Shown piece by piece: positions 1-9,831 of a DNA stretch of 64,000 bases. Positions within the stretch are counted from its first letter, which is position 1. The number at the start of each line of letters is the position of its first letter. Source of the stretch: Gottfriedia endophytica (GTDB lineage: Bacteria; Bacillota; Bacilli; Bacillales; Bacillaceae_G). Location of the stretch: positions 1 to 64,000 of the forward strand of contig NZ_JAGIYQ010000005.1 of the NCBI RefSeq assembly GCF_017814275.1. Direction: 5' to 3'. Position numbers and translations under genes: made by a program. The notes beneath the pieces are model-generated. The model was given only the letters and a program-made list of their open reading frames with translations. It did not search any database and had not been told where the DNA came from.

Positions 1-39
1 ACCTATTACAATCATTACAGATACCAATGGAATCTAAAA

Positions 40-72
40 AAGATGACCCCTGTTCAATACAGAGATCATCTT
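40..72. terminator. Hairpin, probable terminator of a gene left of the window
   Basis: AAGATGA (40-46) pairs with TCATCTT (66-72), with an inner CTGT/ACAG stem around a TCAAT loop. A-rich and T-rich flanks could serve either strand. Nothing else is recognised in the first 205 bases. Confidence 0.4.
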
Positions 73-205
73 CTTAAAGTTGCCTAGGCTTTTTTTAATG
101 TCCTTTACAAAGGGTACATTTTATAAGTCCACTAGACACTTTTTACGTTTAATTCTTTATTAGTGTAGTATCTCTTTACAATGTATAATCTCCATACAAT
201 TTCAA

Positions 206-766
206 TCAATCTATTTTCATAGCATCCACTATTAATGATACACAGATCAATTCTCCATCTTTATTACGATGATCATAAGGCAAGGAACGGTAAATTACTC
301 CATCTTCAGGCTTCCATGAAACTGCATGAAATTCACCTTGTTCATCGCAATATTCTAGTAGTTTTACTGTAAACCCTGCACTTTCGAACATTGATATAAT
401 TGTTTGATAAGAGTAAACAATTTTATGTGATGCCGCTGGATGATCGAGAGGTCCAGGTCCTCCAACTTGAACAACTTTTTGATATTCTTCATTTGGAAAA
501 TATGCATCAGGAACAGCACAACGTATATAACCATTTGGCTTCAAAAACTCATAACATATTTTTGCTGCCTCAATTCCTTCTTCAAATGTTAAATGTTCCC
601 ATACATGCTCGGCTAAAATAGCAGTTATTGAATCTGGAGAAAACATTTTCTGCCAGTGTTCCTTCTTTAATAAATTTAGCTCATCTTCTTGTGTATACAA
701 CCAACCAGGATTATTTATAAATTCTCCAGCTCCAATAACTACTTTTATGTCTTTATCTACAATCAT
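206..766 (-). CDS. SAM-dependent methyltransferase-like protein
   Basis: A class I methyltransferase-like protein of 186 residues. The start of the fold is visible as an IKVVIGAGEF stretch (motif I, glycine-rich), followed by AEHVWEHL and LKPNGYIRCAVPD, the usual post-motif pattern of this family. The substrate is unknown. I chose the ATG at 766 because AGGAG and GGAAG lie just upstream and the fold begins at residue 7; a longer reading from TTG at 823 adds 19 residues that match nothing and has a weaker ribosome binding site. It is monocistronic and convergent with whatever precedes it. Confidence 0.7.
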   Translation of the reverse strand: MIVDKDIKVVIGAGEFINNPGWLYTQEDELNLLKKEHWQKMFSPDSITAILAEHVWEHLTFEEGIEAAKICYEFLKPNGYIRCAVPDAYFPNEEYQKVVQVGGPGPLDHPAASHKIVYSYQTIISMFESAGFTVKLLEYCDEQGEFHAVSWKPEDGVIYRSLPYDHRNKDGELICVSLIVDAMKID

Positions 767-1088
767 CAAATAACTTCCACTCCTACTATTCATTTGTTCA
801 TTATCAAAAAAAAGCATCATCAAAATATGCTCTTCTCTTTCATTGATTAATACTTTCTACCAAACTAGTCAATCCCCTCTAGTATTTAATGTTTTATAAA
901 TCGAATTAAAAAAAATGTCTTTTAACATCGAACTTTTCCGAATAAGCAGAATATTATAAATATTTAATTTGTATCTAATGATATTCTCTCTAAAAATAGT
1001 ATATTTTCATTTTAAATGCTTTGTGTAAACACGAAGTATTTCAGCCACGAGAGTTTTACATAAATAAAATTATTAGGAGGGATTTTTT

Positions 1089-2978
1089 TTGAAAAATTGG
1101 AAAAATAATTTATTGACTGTAGCGGCGGCAAGCTCTCTATTATTTGCCGGCACACCTTCTTTAAAGGTTGCAGCAGAAAAAAATCAAGTAGTTCCACAAG
1201 GGACAGGTGCTGCAATTCTTCAAGGAACCAATTATTTTGGCGATATGGATCCAAATGAAGTTGTAACAGTAGATTTTGTCATGAAGCTTCAAAATAAGGA
1301 TGATTTAGAAAAGTATATTAAAGAAACCGTCACACCAAACTCACCACATTTCCGGAAATACCTCAATGTCAATGAATTTAAAGCAAAATTTTCACCTAGC
1401 ACAAGCTTTATCAATTCCGTTACCTCTTTCTTAAAAAGCTATGGCATAACTACTAATGTTCATCCCAATAATTTAATTATTACCGCTACTGGAACTGTTG
1501 CTCAATTAAATAATGCGTTAAATATAGAATTGCAACATGCTAGTTATAAAGGAAAAAAAATCCACGCGACTAAGAAAAAACCTGAACTTCCAAAAAAAAT
1601 AGCAAATAATATTTTATGTATTTTAGGATTAAATAATTATTCAAACCTAGAATCAAGAGCTGTCAAACAACCAGTGGCTTTAGATCCTAATGACGTTCCA
1701 AAAGGACCGTTAAGTCTTTTACCAAAAGACCTTCAGAATCATTACAATGTTACTCCTCTTTACCAAAAAGGAGCAACCGGGGCCGGCCAAACAATCGGCA
1801 TTGTAACATTAGCAGAGTTTAACCCAGACGATGCGTATAAATTTTGGGACAATGTAGGGATCCCTACAAAGCCTAATCGGATTAATGTTTCAGATGTTGA
1901 CGGAGGATCCGGCTTTAATGGCTATGACGAAACAACACTCGATGTAGAACAATCAGGTGCAATTGCTCCACAGGCTGACATACATGTGTATGTAGGACCG
2001 AATACTGATACTGGATTCATCGATGCATTTTCAAAATCAATTAATGATAACGAAGCAAAACAAATTTCTGTTAGTTGGGGGCAAAGTGAACTAAGTATCG
2101 ACTCTTATGTACAACAACAACTAGAAGCTCCAGAATACGAAGAATCCTTTAATCAATTATTTATGCAAGCAGCTGCGCAAGGGATTTCCATGTTCGCATC
2201 AGCAGGTGATGCAGGTGCATACGATGAAACAAGAGGAGAAAATCCAGTATATAAACTTACAACCGACTTCCCGGCTTCAAGTCCTTTCATTACAGCGGCA
2301 GGCGGAACGACACTACCTTTCCAATTCCATTCTAGTTCTACAGGAATTGATGTGAAGGTAAGTGAAGAAAGAGCATGGGGATGGGATTATCTTCATGATT
2401 ATTTCACTGCAAGAAATAGACCTGACGCATTCTTATTCAGTGGCGGAGGAGGAGGTTTCAGCAGCTATTTCAGCACACCAGATTATCAAAAAGGTGTAAG
2501 TGGTGTAAATACCTTCTCAGCTGTTGATGAATGGAATATTAGTTCCGATTTATCGAATGCTACATTTAAACAGCCTACGAACGTATCAGGAGTTGGAACA
2601 GGAAGAAACGTTCCAGATCTTTCAATGGCTGCAGACCCATACACTGGATACGCTGTTTATTTTAGTGATCCTGGTCAACCTGGGACAAATGCTGGTTTTG
2701 CTACGTACGGTGGAACAAGTTTTGTAGCTCCACAATTAAATGGGTTATCAGCTTTAATTAATAGTGCAGACAATACACAAGTAGGTTTCTGGAACCCACA
2801 AATTTATCGTTTTGCTGGGCAAGCATCTTCACCTTTTACACCATTAAATAAACAAGGCGCAGATAACGATAATCTATTCTATACTGGAACACCTGGTACT
2901 ATTTATAATCAGGCAACAGGATTAGGAATTCCTGATGTTACAAAATTAGCGGAACAATTTAAACCTGTAAAAAAATAA
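1089..2978 (+). CDS. Secreted S53 family serine-carboxyl peptidase (sedolisin/kumamolisin type)
   Basis: An exported endopeptidase of 629 residues. Residues 1-29 form a signal peptide (KNWKNN, then a hydrophobic core), about 30-190 a pro-kumamolisin activation domain, and 220-625 the subtilisin-like catalytic domain. The S53 catalytic set is visible: Glu281 and Asp285 (ETTLD), oxyanion Asp374 (SAGD) and Ser544 (GGTS). The C-terminal ATGLGIPDV segment fits the calcium-binding end of the family. The start is TTG, 8 bases after AGGAGG (1075-1080). Proteases of this family usually self-process and work at acidic pH. The gene stands alone with its own terminator. Confidence 0.92.
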   Translation: MKNWKNNLLTVAAASSLLFAGTPSLKVAAEKNQVVPQGTGAAILQGTNYFGDMDPNEVVTVDFVMKLQNKDDLEKYIKETVTPNSPHFRKYLNVNEFKAKFSPSTSFINSVTSFLKSYGITTNVHPNNLIITATGTVAQLNNALNIELQHASYKGKKIHATKKKPELPKKIANNILCILGLNNYSNLESRAVKQPVALDPNDVPKGPLSLLPKDLQNHYNVTPLYQKGATGAGQTIGIVTLAEFNPDDAYKFWDNVGIPTKPNRINVSDVDGGSGFNGYDETTLDVEQSGAIAPQADIHVYVGPNTDTGFIDAFSKSINDNEAKQISVSWGQSELSIDSYVQQQLEAPEYEESFNQLFMQAAAQGISMFASAGDAGAYDETRGENPVYKLTTDFPASSPFITAAGGTTLPFQFHSSSTGIDVKVSEERAWGWDYLHDYFTARNRPDAFLFSGGGGGFSSYFSTPDYQKGVSGVNTFSAVDEWNISSDLSNATFKQPTNVSGVGTGRNVPDLSMAADPYTGYAVYFSDPGQPGTNAGFATYGGTSFVAPQLNGLSALINSADNTQVGFWNPQIYRFAGQASSPFTPLNKQGADNDNLFYTGTPGTIYNQATGLGIPDVTKLAEQFKPVKK

Positions 2979-2992
2979 TATTTTCCTTTTTT

Positions 2993-3021
2993 AAAAAAGT
3001 CGCTTTTTGGCGACTTTTTTT
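2993..3021 (+). terminator. Terminator of the S53 peptidase gene
   Basis: AAAAAAGTCGC (2993-3003) pairs with GCGACTTTTTT (3010-3020), then a T-rich run. Confidence 0.85.
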
Positions 3022-3031
3022 ATTTTTATTG

Positions 3032-3058
3032 GAAAATTATCGAAATTATATCCGATAG
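3032..3058 (+). promoter_or_regulatory. Possible sigma-D (motility) promoter for the chemotaxis receptor
   Basis: GAAA (3032-3035), 15 bases, then TCCGATAG (3051-3058) resembles the Bacillus sigma-D pattern TAAA-N15-GCCGATAT. It lies about 240 bases upstream of the receptor start. In B. subtilis receptor genes commonly use sigma-D; the match here is partial. Confidence 0.3.
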
Positions 3059-3298
3059 AAAGAAAGAAGCTTGGATTCTCTGATTTTCTTTTCAATACTA
3101 AACATTAAAATTTTTTTAATAATTTAAAAACTTTTACATACTTCGACTTTTTTACTTTATAATGGAAAATGTTGTAAAATTTGGGATTTGTAATCTAGGA
3201 GGACTCATAACTTTAACAAGTAAATCATTGCATAATTATTTAAGGTTTAGAATGAAAATGCTCTCTCTATAGAAAACATGAATTGGAGGTTAGAATAT

Positions 3299-5011
3299 AT
3301 GAAATTTCTACGTAATATTACAATTGGAAATAAATTAACTGTATTAATTTCTATTGCAGTCATCGCGTTATTTGTAGTAGGCTTTTCTGGCTACAGAAAT
3401 ATGAATACAATGGCGCAAAAATCTAATGATATGTATAAAAGTCATTTATTACCTATATTATGGTGGGGTAAAATAGCAACTAACACTCGAGCTATTGACC
3501 AATATACATTAGAATTAATGCTCACAACTGATCCGTCTCTTAATAAAGACTTAAATGATAAAATTTCACAAAATATCCAAGAAGATAGTGATTTATATAA
3601 TTCTTACAAGAAAATAAAGTTAACTCGTGAAGAAACGAATCTATTAAATGAGTATGAAGCAAATATTGATAAACTTAGAACATCTCGTCAAAATGTATTA
3701 GACTTGGCTCTTCAAAATAAAAATACAGAAGCTTATTCAATGTATGTAAATATCGTTAAACCACAGAGACAAGAAGTCGAAAAAACGATTGATAAACTAG
3801 TTAGTATTAATCAAACGGTTGCCCAAAATTTAAATAAGCAAAATCAAAGCGATTTAACTAATGCTTCTATATTCCTTATGATAATCATATTAGCTTCAAT
3901 TACTCTTTGCATTACTGTTGGAATCCTCATAACTAGAATGATTGTAAATCCTGTGAAAGACATTCAAAATTTAATGAAACAAGCCGAGGAAGGCGATTTT
4001 ACTGTTCAAGGTAACTATCAATCTAAAGATGAAATTGGATTTTTAACAAACTCCTTTAATCATATGATTAACGGTGTAAGAGAAATGATTCACAACATTA
4101 CTTTTACTTCCCAACAAGTTGCAGCTTCTGCCGAAGAGTTAGCAGCAAGTGCAGAGGAAAGTAGTGCAGCAAATGATGAAATGTCAAGAACGATCCAAGA
4201 ATTATCTGCAGGCTCTGAAGAACAAGCAAAAGGAACAGAAGAAACATCTAGAATTCTTAATGAGATAGCAGTAAGTGTAAATCAAGTAGCTCAAAGTACT
4301 AAATCAGTAACAACAACAGCATTACAAGCTTCGGATAAATCAAGTGAAGGTACTAAAGTAATCGAAACCTCAATAAATCAAATGAATAATATCAATGTTA
4401 ATGTTACTCAGCTTTCTGATGTAATAAAAAATTTAGGTAGTCGCTCAAAAGAAATTAGTAATATTACAAAAGTAATTTCAGATATCGCTAGCCAGACAAA
4501 TTTACTTGCGTTAAATGCTGCTATTGAAGCGGCAAGAGCTGGAGAAAATGGCAAAGGTTTTGCTGTAGTAGCTGATGAAGTTCGTAAATTAGCAGAACAA
4601 TCATCTCAATCATCACAACAAATTTCCGAACTAATTTTTGCAATACAAGAAGAAACTACTGTAGCTGTCAAATCGATGGAAGAAACGGCAAAAGAAGTTA
4701 GTGATGGAATTAGTCTTGTAGGAACAGCTGGAGAATCGTTTAAGTTAATACAAAACGCTATACAAGATGTTTCAAATCAAGTTGAGGAAGTATCTGTGGC
4801 AATGGAACAAATGTCAGCTGGAGCTGAACAAGTAATCGAAGCAATTAACAAAGTATCTCAAATCGCAGAGGAATCAGCAGCTGGATCACAAACCGTTTCA
4901 GCTTCTGCTGAAGAGTTGGCAGCTTCATCTGAAGAAGTCACCTCATCTTCTACGAACTTAGCAAATATTGCAGAAGAGTTACAATCGACAATCAGCAAAT
5001 TTAAAATATAA
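3299..5011 (+). CDS. Methyl-accepting chemotaxis protein
   Basis: A transmembrane chemoreceptor of 570 residues. Membrane segment 1 is about residues 13-32, then an extracellular helical ligand-binding region of the four-helix-bundle type (33-190), membrane segment 2 (190-212), a HAMP linker (213-262) and the long cytoplasmic coiled coil. The conserved hairpin tip that binds CheA/CheW is at about 394-429 ([20 protein letters not shown] and VVADEVR). Methylation-type Glu/Gln pairs flank it. There is no CheR-binding NWETF tail. Start: ATG at 3299, 9 bases after GGAGG; an upstream ATG at 3278 has no ribosome site. The ligand cannot be predicted. Confidence 0.93.
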   Translation: MKFLRNITIGNKLTVLISIAVIALFVVGFSGYRNMNTMAQKSNDMYKSHLLPILWWGKIATNTRAIDQYTLELMLTTDPSLNKDLNDKISQNIQEDSDLYNSYKKIKLTREETNLLNEYEANIDKLRTSRQNVLDLALQNKNTEAYSMYVNIVKPQRQEVEKTIDKLVSINQTVAQNLNKQNQSDLTNASIFLMIIILASITLCITVGILITRMIVNPVKDIQNLMKQAEEGDFTVQGNYQSKDEIGFLTNSFNHMINGVREMIHNITFTSQQVAASAEELAASAEESSAANDEMSRTIQELSAGSEEQAKGTEETSRILNEIAVSVNQVAQSTKSVTTTALQASDKSSEGTKVIETSINQMNNINVNVTQLSDVIKNLGSRSKEISNITKVISDIASQTNLLALNAAIEAARAGENGKGFAVVADEVRKLAEQSSQSSQQISELIFAIQEETTVAVKSMEETAKEVSDGISLVGTAGESFKLIQNAIQDVSNQVEEVSVAMEQMSAGAEQVIEAINKVSQIAEESAAGSQTVSASAEELAASSEEVTSSSTNLANIAEELQSTISKFKI

Positions 5012-5030
5012 AGACTCTTAAATAAAAATC

Positions 5031-5070
5031 GAGGGATTAGGTCACTGCACCTAATCCCTCTTAATTTTTT
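5031..5070 (+). terminator. Terminator of the chemoreceptor gene
   Basis: A perfect 12-bp stem, GAGGGATTAGGT (5031-5042) with ACCTAATCCCTC (5049-5060), followed by TTAATTTTTT. Confidence 0.88.
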
Positions 5071-5153
5071 AATACCATCTTTTAAATCCAGCAAATACCC
5101 TAATTTAATAAGGAATGTTATTCTCTAGAGTTTCTTTTTTCACTCGAAATTAT

Positions 5154-6241
5154 CTATTCCAAAGCAACACTCTCTCCCACTTCTGCTTGATGTTTCCGAT
5201 TTAAAGATGGCAGTACAAGCCAGTAAAATATACCGACTACCAATAGTAATATTCCGATCAATAGATAAAGTACATCAAGGGTGATCAACTTTGGAAAGGC
5301 AAGTGCAATTAATCCAAGGGTAGCAGATTGGCCTAACATCATTAGGGGTTCGATCCATGCGCTGACCCTACCCATATTTTTCGATTCCACTAATTCTGGA
5401 AGCCACCCTCCAAGGACAACATTAGCATCCCAAGAAAGATTGTGAAAAGTGAGGAATATAACTGGTAGTGGTCCGGGCTTAGTTTGTATTTCATCGTAAA
5501 AATTGGAAGTATAGCAAACACACCATTAACCACACCAAAAATGAGAAATCCAGCGATGATCGAACGAAGTAGTTGATGATTTTTTATATAAAGAAAACCC
5601 TCGCCAAAATCAGCCACCATTGAACGAAATTTAAGATCACGTAGATGAATTTTTCCATTCGGCTGACGTACTTCAGGAGAAAAATGACAGGACATTAGTA
5701 AAATACCAGAGATGATAAAGCTTATTCCATCAATTATCACAGCCCATTCAATCCCGAGATAATGGTAGGTTAAAGAACCTAACCCCATGCCAAAGAGCAT
5801 AAATAATCCTGTTATTGTTTGGGTTAATCCAGCAGCTTGAACATACTGCTCTGAACTCATAATGCCTTGTAGTAGACTCATCTCAGCAGGTGCAAAGAAT
5901 TTTGAAACGGCACTTCGCAGAAATAAAAGCACGAAAGCAGGAATGATCCAGTTCCAATGTACAGCAATCAAGAGGAATACGGATAAGCCAGCTCTAATCC
6001 AGTCACTATTGACTGTTATCTGTTTCCGGTCAAGTCGGTCAGCTATGACACCGACAAATAAGAAGACCGCAAGAGTTGGTAAAGAATACATCAGTTCAGC
6101 TAAAGTTGCATAATATGGTTGGCTACTAAACCGATCTAGCAGATAAAAAGCAAACGCCATATTCCCTACAACAGTCCCAAGTTGAGAGGCAAATGTCGCA
6201 AGAAACATTTTAGTAAACGTGACATTTTTAAATAATTGCAT
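5154..6241 (-). pseudogene. MFS multidrug-type transporter, broken by an internal deletion with frameshift
   Basis: The gene starts at 6241 as a normal major facilitator protein (about 270 residues, with the loop motif GVIADRLDRK and six or more membrane helices), then ends abruptly after FTIFLGM at about 5430. The family's C-terminal part resumes in another frame as ANVVLGGWLPE and MGRVSAWIEPLM and runs to 5154. Joining the frames gives about 360 residues against about 420 for the family, so some 60-70 residues (helices 7-10) are missing. The deleted junction is near 5410-5430. It lies downstream of a TetR gene on the same strand, the usual efflux pair. It is unlikely to make a working pump. 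Confidence 0.85.
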
Positions 6242-6275
6242 TTTTAAACCTCCACTTTCATATTAATTTTTTTAT

Positions 6276-6405
6276 TAAAGTGAATCTTCCATCAATGGTG
6301 TTTTTATTCCCACTGATGGCTAGTTGAACCAATTAGGTTTTACAGGCAGTTTTGATCCACCCTTCTTCTTCTCATCTCTGAATCTAGAGGTGAGGGTCTT
6401 ACTGC
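6276..6405 (-). repeat. Dispersed Bacillaceae-type hairpin repeat, copy 1
   Basis: On the plus strand this reads TAAAGTGAATCTTCCATCA, then CCCACTGATGG, and ends GAGGTGAGGGTCTTACTGC. The same blocks occur in the opposite orientation at 53757-53846. CCATCAATGG can pair with the CCACTGATGG block. This copy carries about 40 extra bases in the middle. It fills the gap between the TetR gene and the MFS pseudogene and overlaps the last codons of the TetR gene. Confidence 0.65.
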
Positions 6406-7025
6406 TCTGTGCTGTTTACGCCTAGTAGTAACTTGATATAAGAAATCAACGCATCAATCTGACTTTCTGATTCCGACTTTTCTGAACCAACTGCCATTGC
6501 GTGTACCATTATCCCTTCAATATGGGAAGCAATGATTTTCGCAAGGAGCGGTAACGGCATAGTAGGTACGAATTCCCCTTTCTCTACACCAATCTGCATC
6601 ATCTCTTCTAATTTATCGACGGCTTTCTCAAACCGAAGTGACAAATGTTTTCTACGATTTTCATCACGCCAACCAGTAATGAAGTATTCGTAAAGAGCTG
6701 GGGCCATGGATTTTGTAATGGAAGGAAAATCCTTTTTTTGCTCAGTAAAGATCGTTTCAATAACTGGCCATATCTTATGTGAATTTTGAAGTAACTCATT
6801 TATCGCCTGAAAGTTTCCTTGATCAAATTTTTCCATAAGCGCTAAGAAAATTTCCTCTTTCGTTTGGAAATAAAGGTAAATCCAACCTCGGCTCATTCCA
6901 GTCTCTTCTACAATATCCTTAAGCGTTGCAGGTTCGTAACCAAGGCGAATAAAGACGCGCTCTGCTGCCTCAAGTATTTGCTGCTTTCTTTTTTCTTTCA
7001 GTTCTTCCGAAATTTTTGGAGACAT
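6399..7025 (-). CDS. TetR/AcrR family transcriptional regulator
   Basis: A 208-residue repressor. The N-terminal helix-turn-helix is clear (ILEAAERVFIRLGYEPATLKDIVEETGMSRGWIYLYFQTKEEIF, split over residues 17-62, ending in the YxYFxxKEE motif). The C-terminal ligand domain is typical but gives no ligand. It is first in an apparent operon with the broken MFS gene, so it probably controlled the efflux gene and itself. A 44-bp dyad (7057-7100) starts 32 bases upstream of the ATG. Confidence 0.9.
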   Translation of the reverse strand: MSPKISEELKEKRKQQILEAAERVFIRLGYEPATLKDIVEETGMSRGWIYLYFQTKEEIFLALMEKFDQGNFQAINELLQNSHKIWPVIETIFTEQKKDFPSITKSMAPALYEYFITGWRDENRRKHLSLRFEKAVDKLEEMMQIGVEKGEFVPTMPLPLLAKIIASHIEGIMVHAMAVGSEKSESESQIDALISYIKLLLGVNSTEQ

Positions 7026-7056
7026 AAAGACACCACTTTCTCTGTGAATAAAAAAT

Positions 7057-7100
7057 AAATGAACTGTGTGTCATTATTATAAATGACACGCGATTCATTT
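7057..7100. promoter_or_regulatory. 44-bp dyad, candidate TetR operator
   Basis: Two nested inverted repeats share one centre (7078.5): AAATGAA (7057-7063) with TTCATTT (7094-7100), and TGTCATT (7069-7075) with AATGACA (7082-7088). Dyads of this kind directly upstream of a TetR gene are usually its own operator. Confidence 0.7.
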
Positions 7101-7170
7101 TACAAGTTTAAATTTAAAAATATTTCTAAAAATTTCAAAAACTGTTTATTGAATTTACCTTTCTAAATAA

Positions 7171-7204
7171 AAAAAGAAAGTCTATTCATTTTACAGACTT
7201 CCTT
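7171..7204 (-). terminator. Terminator after the DUF1992-like gene
   Basis: Read on the minus strand, GGAAGTCT pairs with AGACTTTC (GU pairs allowed) and is followed by TTTTTTT. Confidence 0.6.
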
Positions 7205-7283
7205 TGTTTCAATTTATTATTATTCTTATTACGTCTAGATACAAAAGTTCCAGTTATTAATAATAATAGACTCATTAAGTATT

Positions 7284-7667
7284 CTATTGTTTCCAAGCTG
7301 AGAAAAGGTGTTCAATATTTTCCTTATCTACGTTCATTCTCTGTAGAATAGTAGGACACAGTCGATTATATTTCTTTATTTTCTCGTTAATTAATACTAA
7401 TTGTTCCTCTACTTCTTTCGGTTTACTATTTGTATGAATCAGTGTAAGACACTTTTCCATTTGTTGATGTATTTCTTTTTGAAGTTTAATCCAATCTGGA
7501 AGAAATCCAGCTTCTTTTAATATCCCTGAAAATATATCTCCCTTTAAAACACTTTTAGGAAGAGGCTTTCCAAACCAAGATGGCTTCTCATCTCCAGCAT
7601 TTTTTTCATAAGTTTTATAGACATCATCCATCCAGTGAATATGTTCATTCTTTTTATCTTCAGACAT
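7284..7667 (-). CDS. DUF1992 / DnaJ-homologue C28-like small protein
   Basis: A soluble 127-residue protein. The pattern GKPLPKS...ILKEAGFLPDWIKLQKEI...INEKIKKYN...P resembles the DUF1992 domain shared with DNAJC28, whose function is not established in bacteria. The start is the ATG at 7667, preceded by GGAGGAGAGG; an upstream ATG at 7691 would put that ribosome site inside the coding region. The family call is from memory of the motif and is moderate. Confidence 0.6.
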   Translation of the reverse strand: MSEDKKNEHIHWMDDVYKTYEKNAGDEKPSWFGKPLPKSVLKGDIFSGILKEAGFLPDWIKLQKEIHQQMEKCLTLIHTNSKPKEVEEQLVLINEKIKKYNRLCPTILQRMNVDKENIEHLFSAWKQ

Positions 7668-7722
7668 CAACCTCTCCTCCAACCCATTCATATTATGTTT
7701 ACTTATATGAGCAATTACTTTA

Positions 7723-8298
7723 TTACATACTAAAGTTATTTAGTTTATAATCTTTTTTACTGCTTTGTTCCCATTCTTCACGTAATAATCCCATTCGAAT
7801 AGAATCATAGTAAACTCCACCATACAAACGACACTTACGGAGTCTAGCTTCCATCGTCATTCCTAACTTTTCTCCAACTTTGATCATTCGCTCATTACCT
7901 GACCATGTTGTATATCCGACTCTTACTAATGGTAAAGTAGTAAACAGATGATCGATCCACAGACTTAAAGCTTTTGTACCGTAACCACCATTCCAATAAT
8001 TAGGGTTATAAATAACAATCCCCATTTCTAACCAATTCGATGCTTTATGCTCCCAATAATAAATAACAGTTCCGATAATCTTCCCGTTTACCTCAATGAT
8101 TCGTTGATTATCTTCTACGATCATTTGCGTTGAGCTTTCTACATACTCTTCAAATGGAATTTGGATAAGCTCATAATATGGTGCATCCCACTTTTTCCAT
8201 TCTGGTGATTTTTCTTTATAGCGAAGTTGCCATAATATAGGTATGTCCACTTCTGTAATTGGTCTAATTACTAAATCTTCAACTGTGTCTTTTATCAT
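7723..8298 (-). CDS. GNAT family N-acetyltransferase (RimJ/RimL-like)
   Basis: A 191-residue acetyl-CoA-dependent transferase. The acetyl-CoA loop is seen as WNGGYGTKAL with the preceding beta strand EMGIVIYNPNYW, and the C-terminal part ends with the RimJ/L-like pattern KVGEKLGMTMEARLRKCRLYGGVYYDSIRMGLL. It may modify a protein N-terminus or a small amine. It lies 55 bases upstream of the DUF1992-like gene on the same strand and could be co-transcribed. Confidence 0.85.
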   Translation of the reverse strand: MIKDTVEDLVIRPITEVDIPILWQLRYKEKSPEWKKWDAPYYELIQIPFEEYVESSTQMIVEDNQRIIEVNGKIIGTVIYYWEHKASNWLEMGIVIYNPNYWNGGYGTKALSLWIDHLFTTLPLVRVGYTTWSGNERMIKVGEKLGMTMEARLRKCRLYGGVYYDSIRMGLLREEWEQSSKKDYKLNNFSM

Positions 8299-8519
8299 TT
8301 TTATACACCTCTAAATGGTTCTAATTGTATAAATAAATTCGACATGTTTTTTTATTTCCCCTCTTTCTAGTTGTTTTCAAAACAAATGTAAATGTTTTGT
8401 AATTTTCTTTCTCTAGTATTGAAAAAATAAATTTCTACATGTTATCTTGAGATTATTACGTTTTATTAGAAACTTTATTCTGTATAGATAATTAAGTAGT
8501 ACAACAAAGGATAGATGAT

Positions 8520-9701
8520 ATGAAAAAAGTAAACATCAAGGCACTTATAGAAATACTTTTCGTTTCGACTAAACTTGGTTTAACATCATTTGGTGGGCCA
8601 ATTGCGCATTTAGGATACTTCCATGAAGAATATGTTCGTAGAAGAAAATGGATAGACGAAAAGAGCTATGCCGATTTAGTAGCTTTATGTCAATTCTTAC
8701 CCGGACCAGCTAGTAGTCAAGTTGGAATAGGAATTGGGGTGTTACGCGGGGGCATTATTGGCGGGGTATTAGCATTTTTAGGTTTTACACTTCCTTCCGT
8801 AATTGCACTTATTCTTTTCGCACTTCTTATGCAAGGAACGCATTTAAGTGGAGCAGGCCCGATTCATGGTTTAAAAATCGTAGCTGTGGCAGTTGTAGCA
8901 CAAGCTATATTAGGTATGGCTCAAAAGTTAGTCCCTGATTTACAAAGAAAGTCAATTGCATTATTCGCTTTAGTTGGCACCTTACTATGGCAAACAGCCT
9001 ATACTCAAGTCAGTGTCATATTACTTTCTGCTTTAGCAGGTTTTTTGATTTATAAACAACATAATGAAAGTGAAGAATCCAATATACAGTTTCCAGTGTC
9101 ACGTGGTTTTGCCATTTTTTGTTTAAGTCTATTTTTTGGTTTATTAATTATCCTCCCAATTTTGAGGGGAATATCTTCATCTCACTGGATTGCGATGTTC
9201 GATAGCTTTTATCGATCAGGATCATTAGTGTTTGGTGGAGGTCATGTAGTATTACCTTTACTTGAACGCGAATTTGTTCCAACTGGATGGTTAAGTAAAG
9301 AAACATTCCTTGCTGGTTATGGAGCTGCACAAGCCGTACCTGGTCCGCTCTTTACATTTGCTGCGTATTTAGGTACTGTTTTCAACGGATGGTTAGGTGG
9401 TTTATTCGCCACATTCGCTATTTTCTTACCAGCATTTCTTCTTATCGTTGGTACTTTACCTTTTTGGAATACTTTACGTCATAATCCAAAAATTAAAGGG
9501 GCATTAATGGGGGTAAATGCCGCAGTTGTAGGGATATTAATTGCAGCATTTTATAATCCAATCTGGACGAGTTCCATCTTCACATCAATTGATTTTGCTT
9601 TCGCAGCAGTATTGTTTAGTATGCTTGTTTATTGGAAATTACCACCGTGGGTTATTGTTATTGTCGGGATCATTGGCGGATGGTTATTGAAATTCCTTTA
9701 A
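8520..9701 (+). CDS. chrA: Chromate transporter, ChrA family (two-domain)
   Basis: A membrane protein of 393 residues with two homologous CHR halves. The first half carries SFGGPIAHLG (23-32) and QFLPGPASSQVGI (58-70); the second carries FGGGHVVLPLL (238-248) and AVPGPLFTFAAYLG (272-285). About 10-12 membrane segments are predicted by eye. The family exports chromate in exchange or with protons; close homologues in Bacillaceae may carry other anions. AAAGGA lies 8 bases before the ATG. It is monocistronic. Confidence 0.88.
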   Translation: MKKVNIKALIEILFVSTKLGLTSFGGPIAHLGYFHEEYVRRRKWIDEKSYADLVALCQFLPGPASSQVGIGIGVLRGGIIGGVLAFLGFTLPSVIALILFALLMQGTHLSGAGPIHGLKIVAVAVVAQAILGMAQKLVPDLQRKSIALFALVGTLLWQTAYTQVSVILLSALAGFLIYKQHNESEESNIQFPVSRGFAIFCLSLFFGLLIILPILRGISSSHWIAMFDSFYRSGSLVFGGGHVVLPLLEREFVPTGWLSKETFLAGYGAAQAVPGPLFTFAAYLGTVFNGWLGGLFATFAIFLPAFLLIVGTLPFWNTLRHNPKIKGALMGVNAAVVGILIAAFYNPIWTSSIFTSIDFAFAAVLFSMLVYWKLPPWVIVIVGIIGGWLLKFL

Positions 9702-9769
9702 TATTATTGTAGAAAAGGCTACTTTAAGATAATCTGACCCATTACATAGACTACTAGTAACTATTTTTA

Positions 9770-9811
9770 AAAACAAAGACTTGAGATATCTTAGTCACAA
9801 GTCTTTGTTTT
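9770..9811. terminator. Bidirectional terminator between chrA and the YkgJ gene
   Basis: AAAACAAAGACTTG (9770-9783) pairs with CAAGTCTTTGTTTT (9798-9811) between convergent genes. Confidence 0.85.
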
Positions 9812-9831
9812 AATATTATCTAAATCACTTA

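Noticed and set aside
400-621. Frames antisense to genes, such as 400-621 and 13174-13425
   Set aside because: They overlap well-supported genes on the other strand, lack ribosome sites and match no family.
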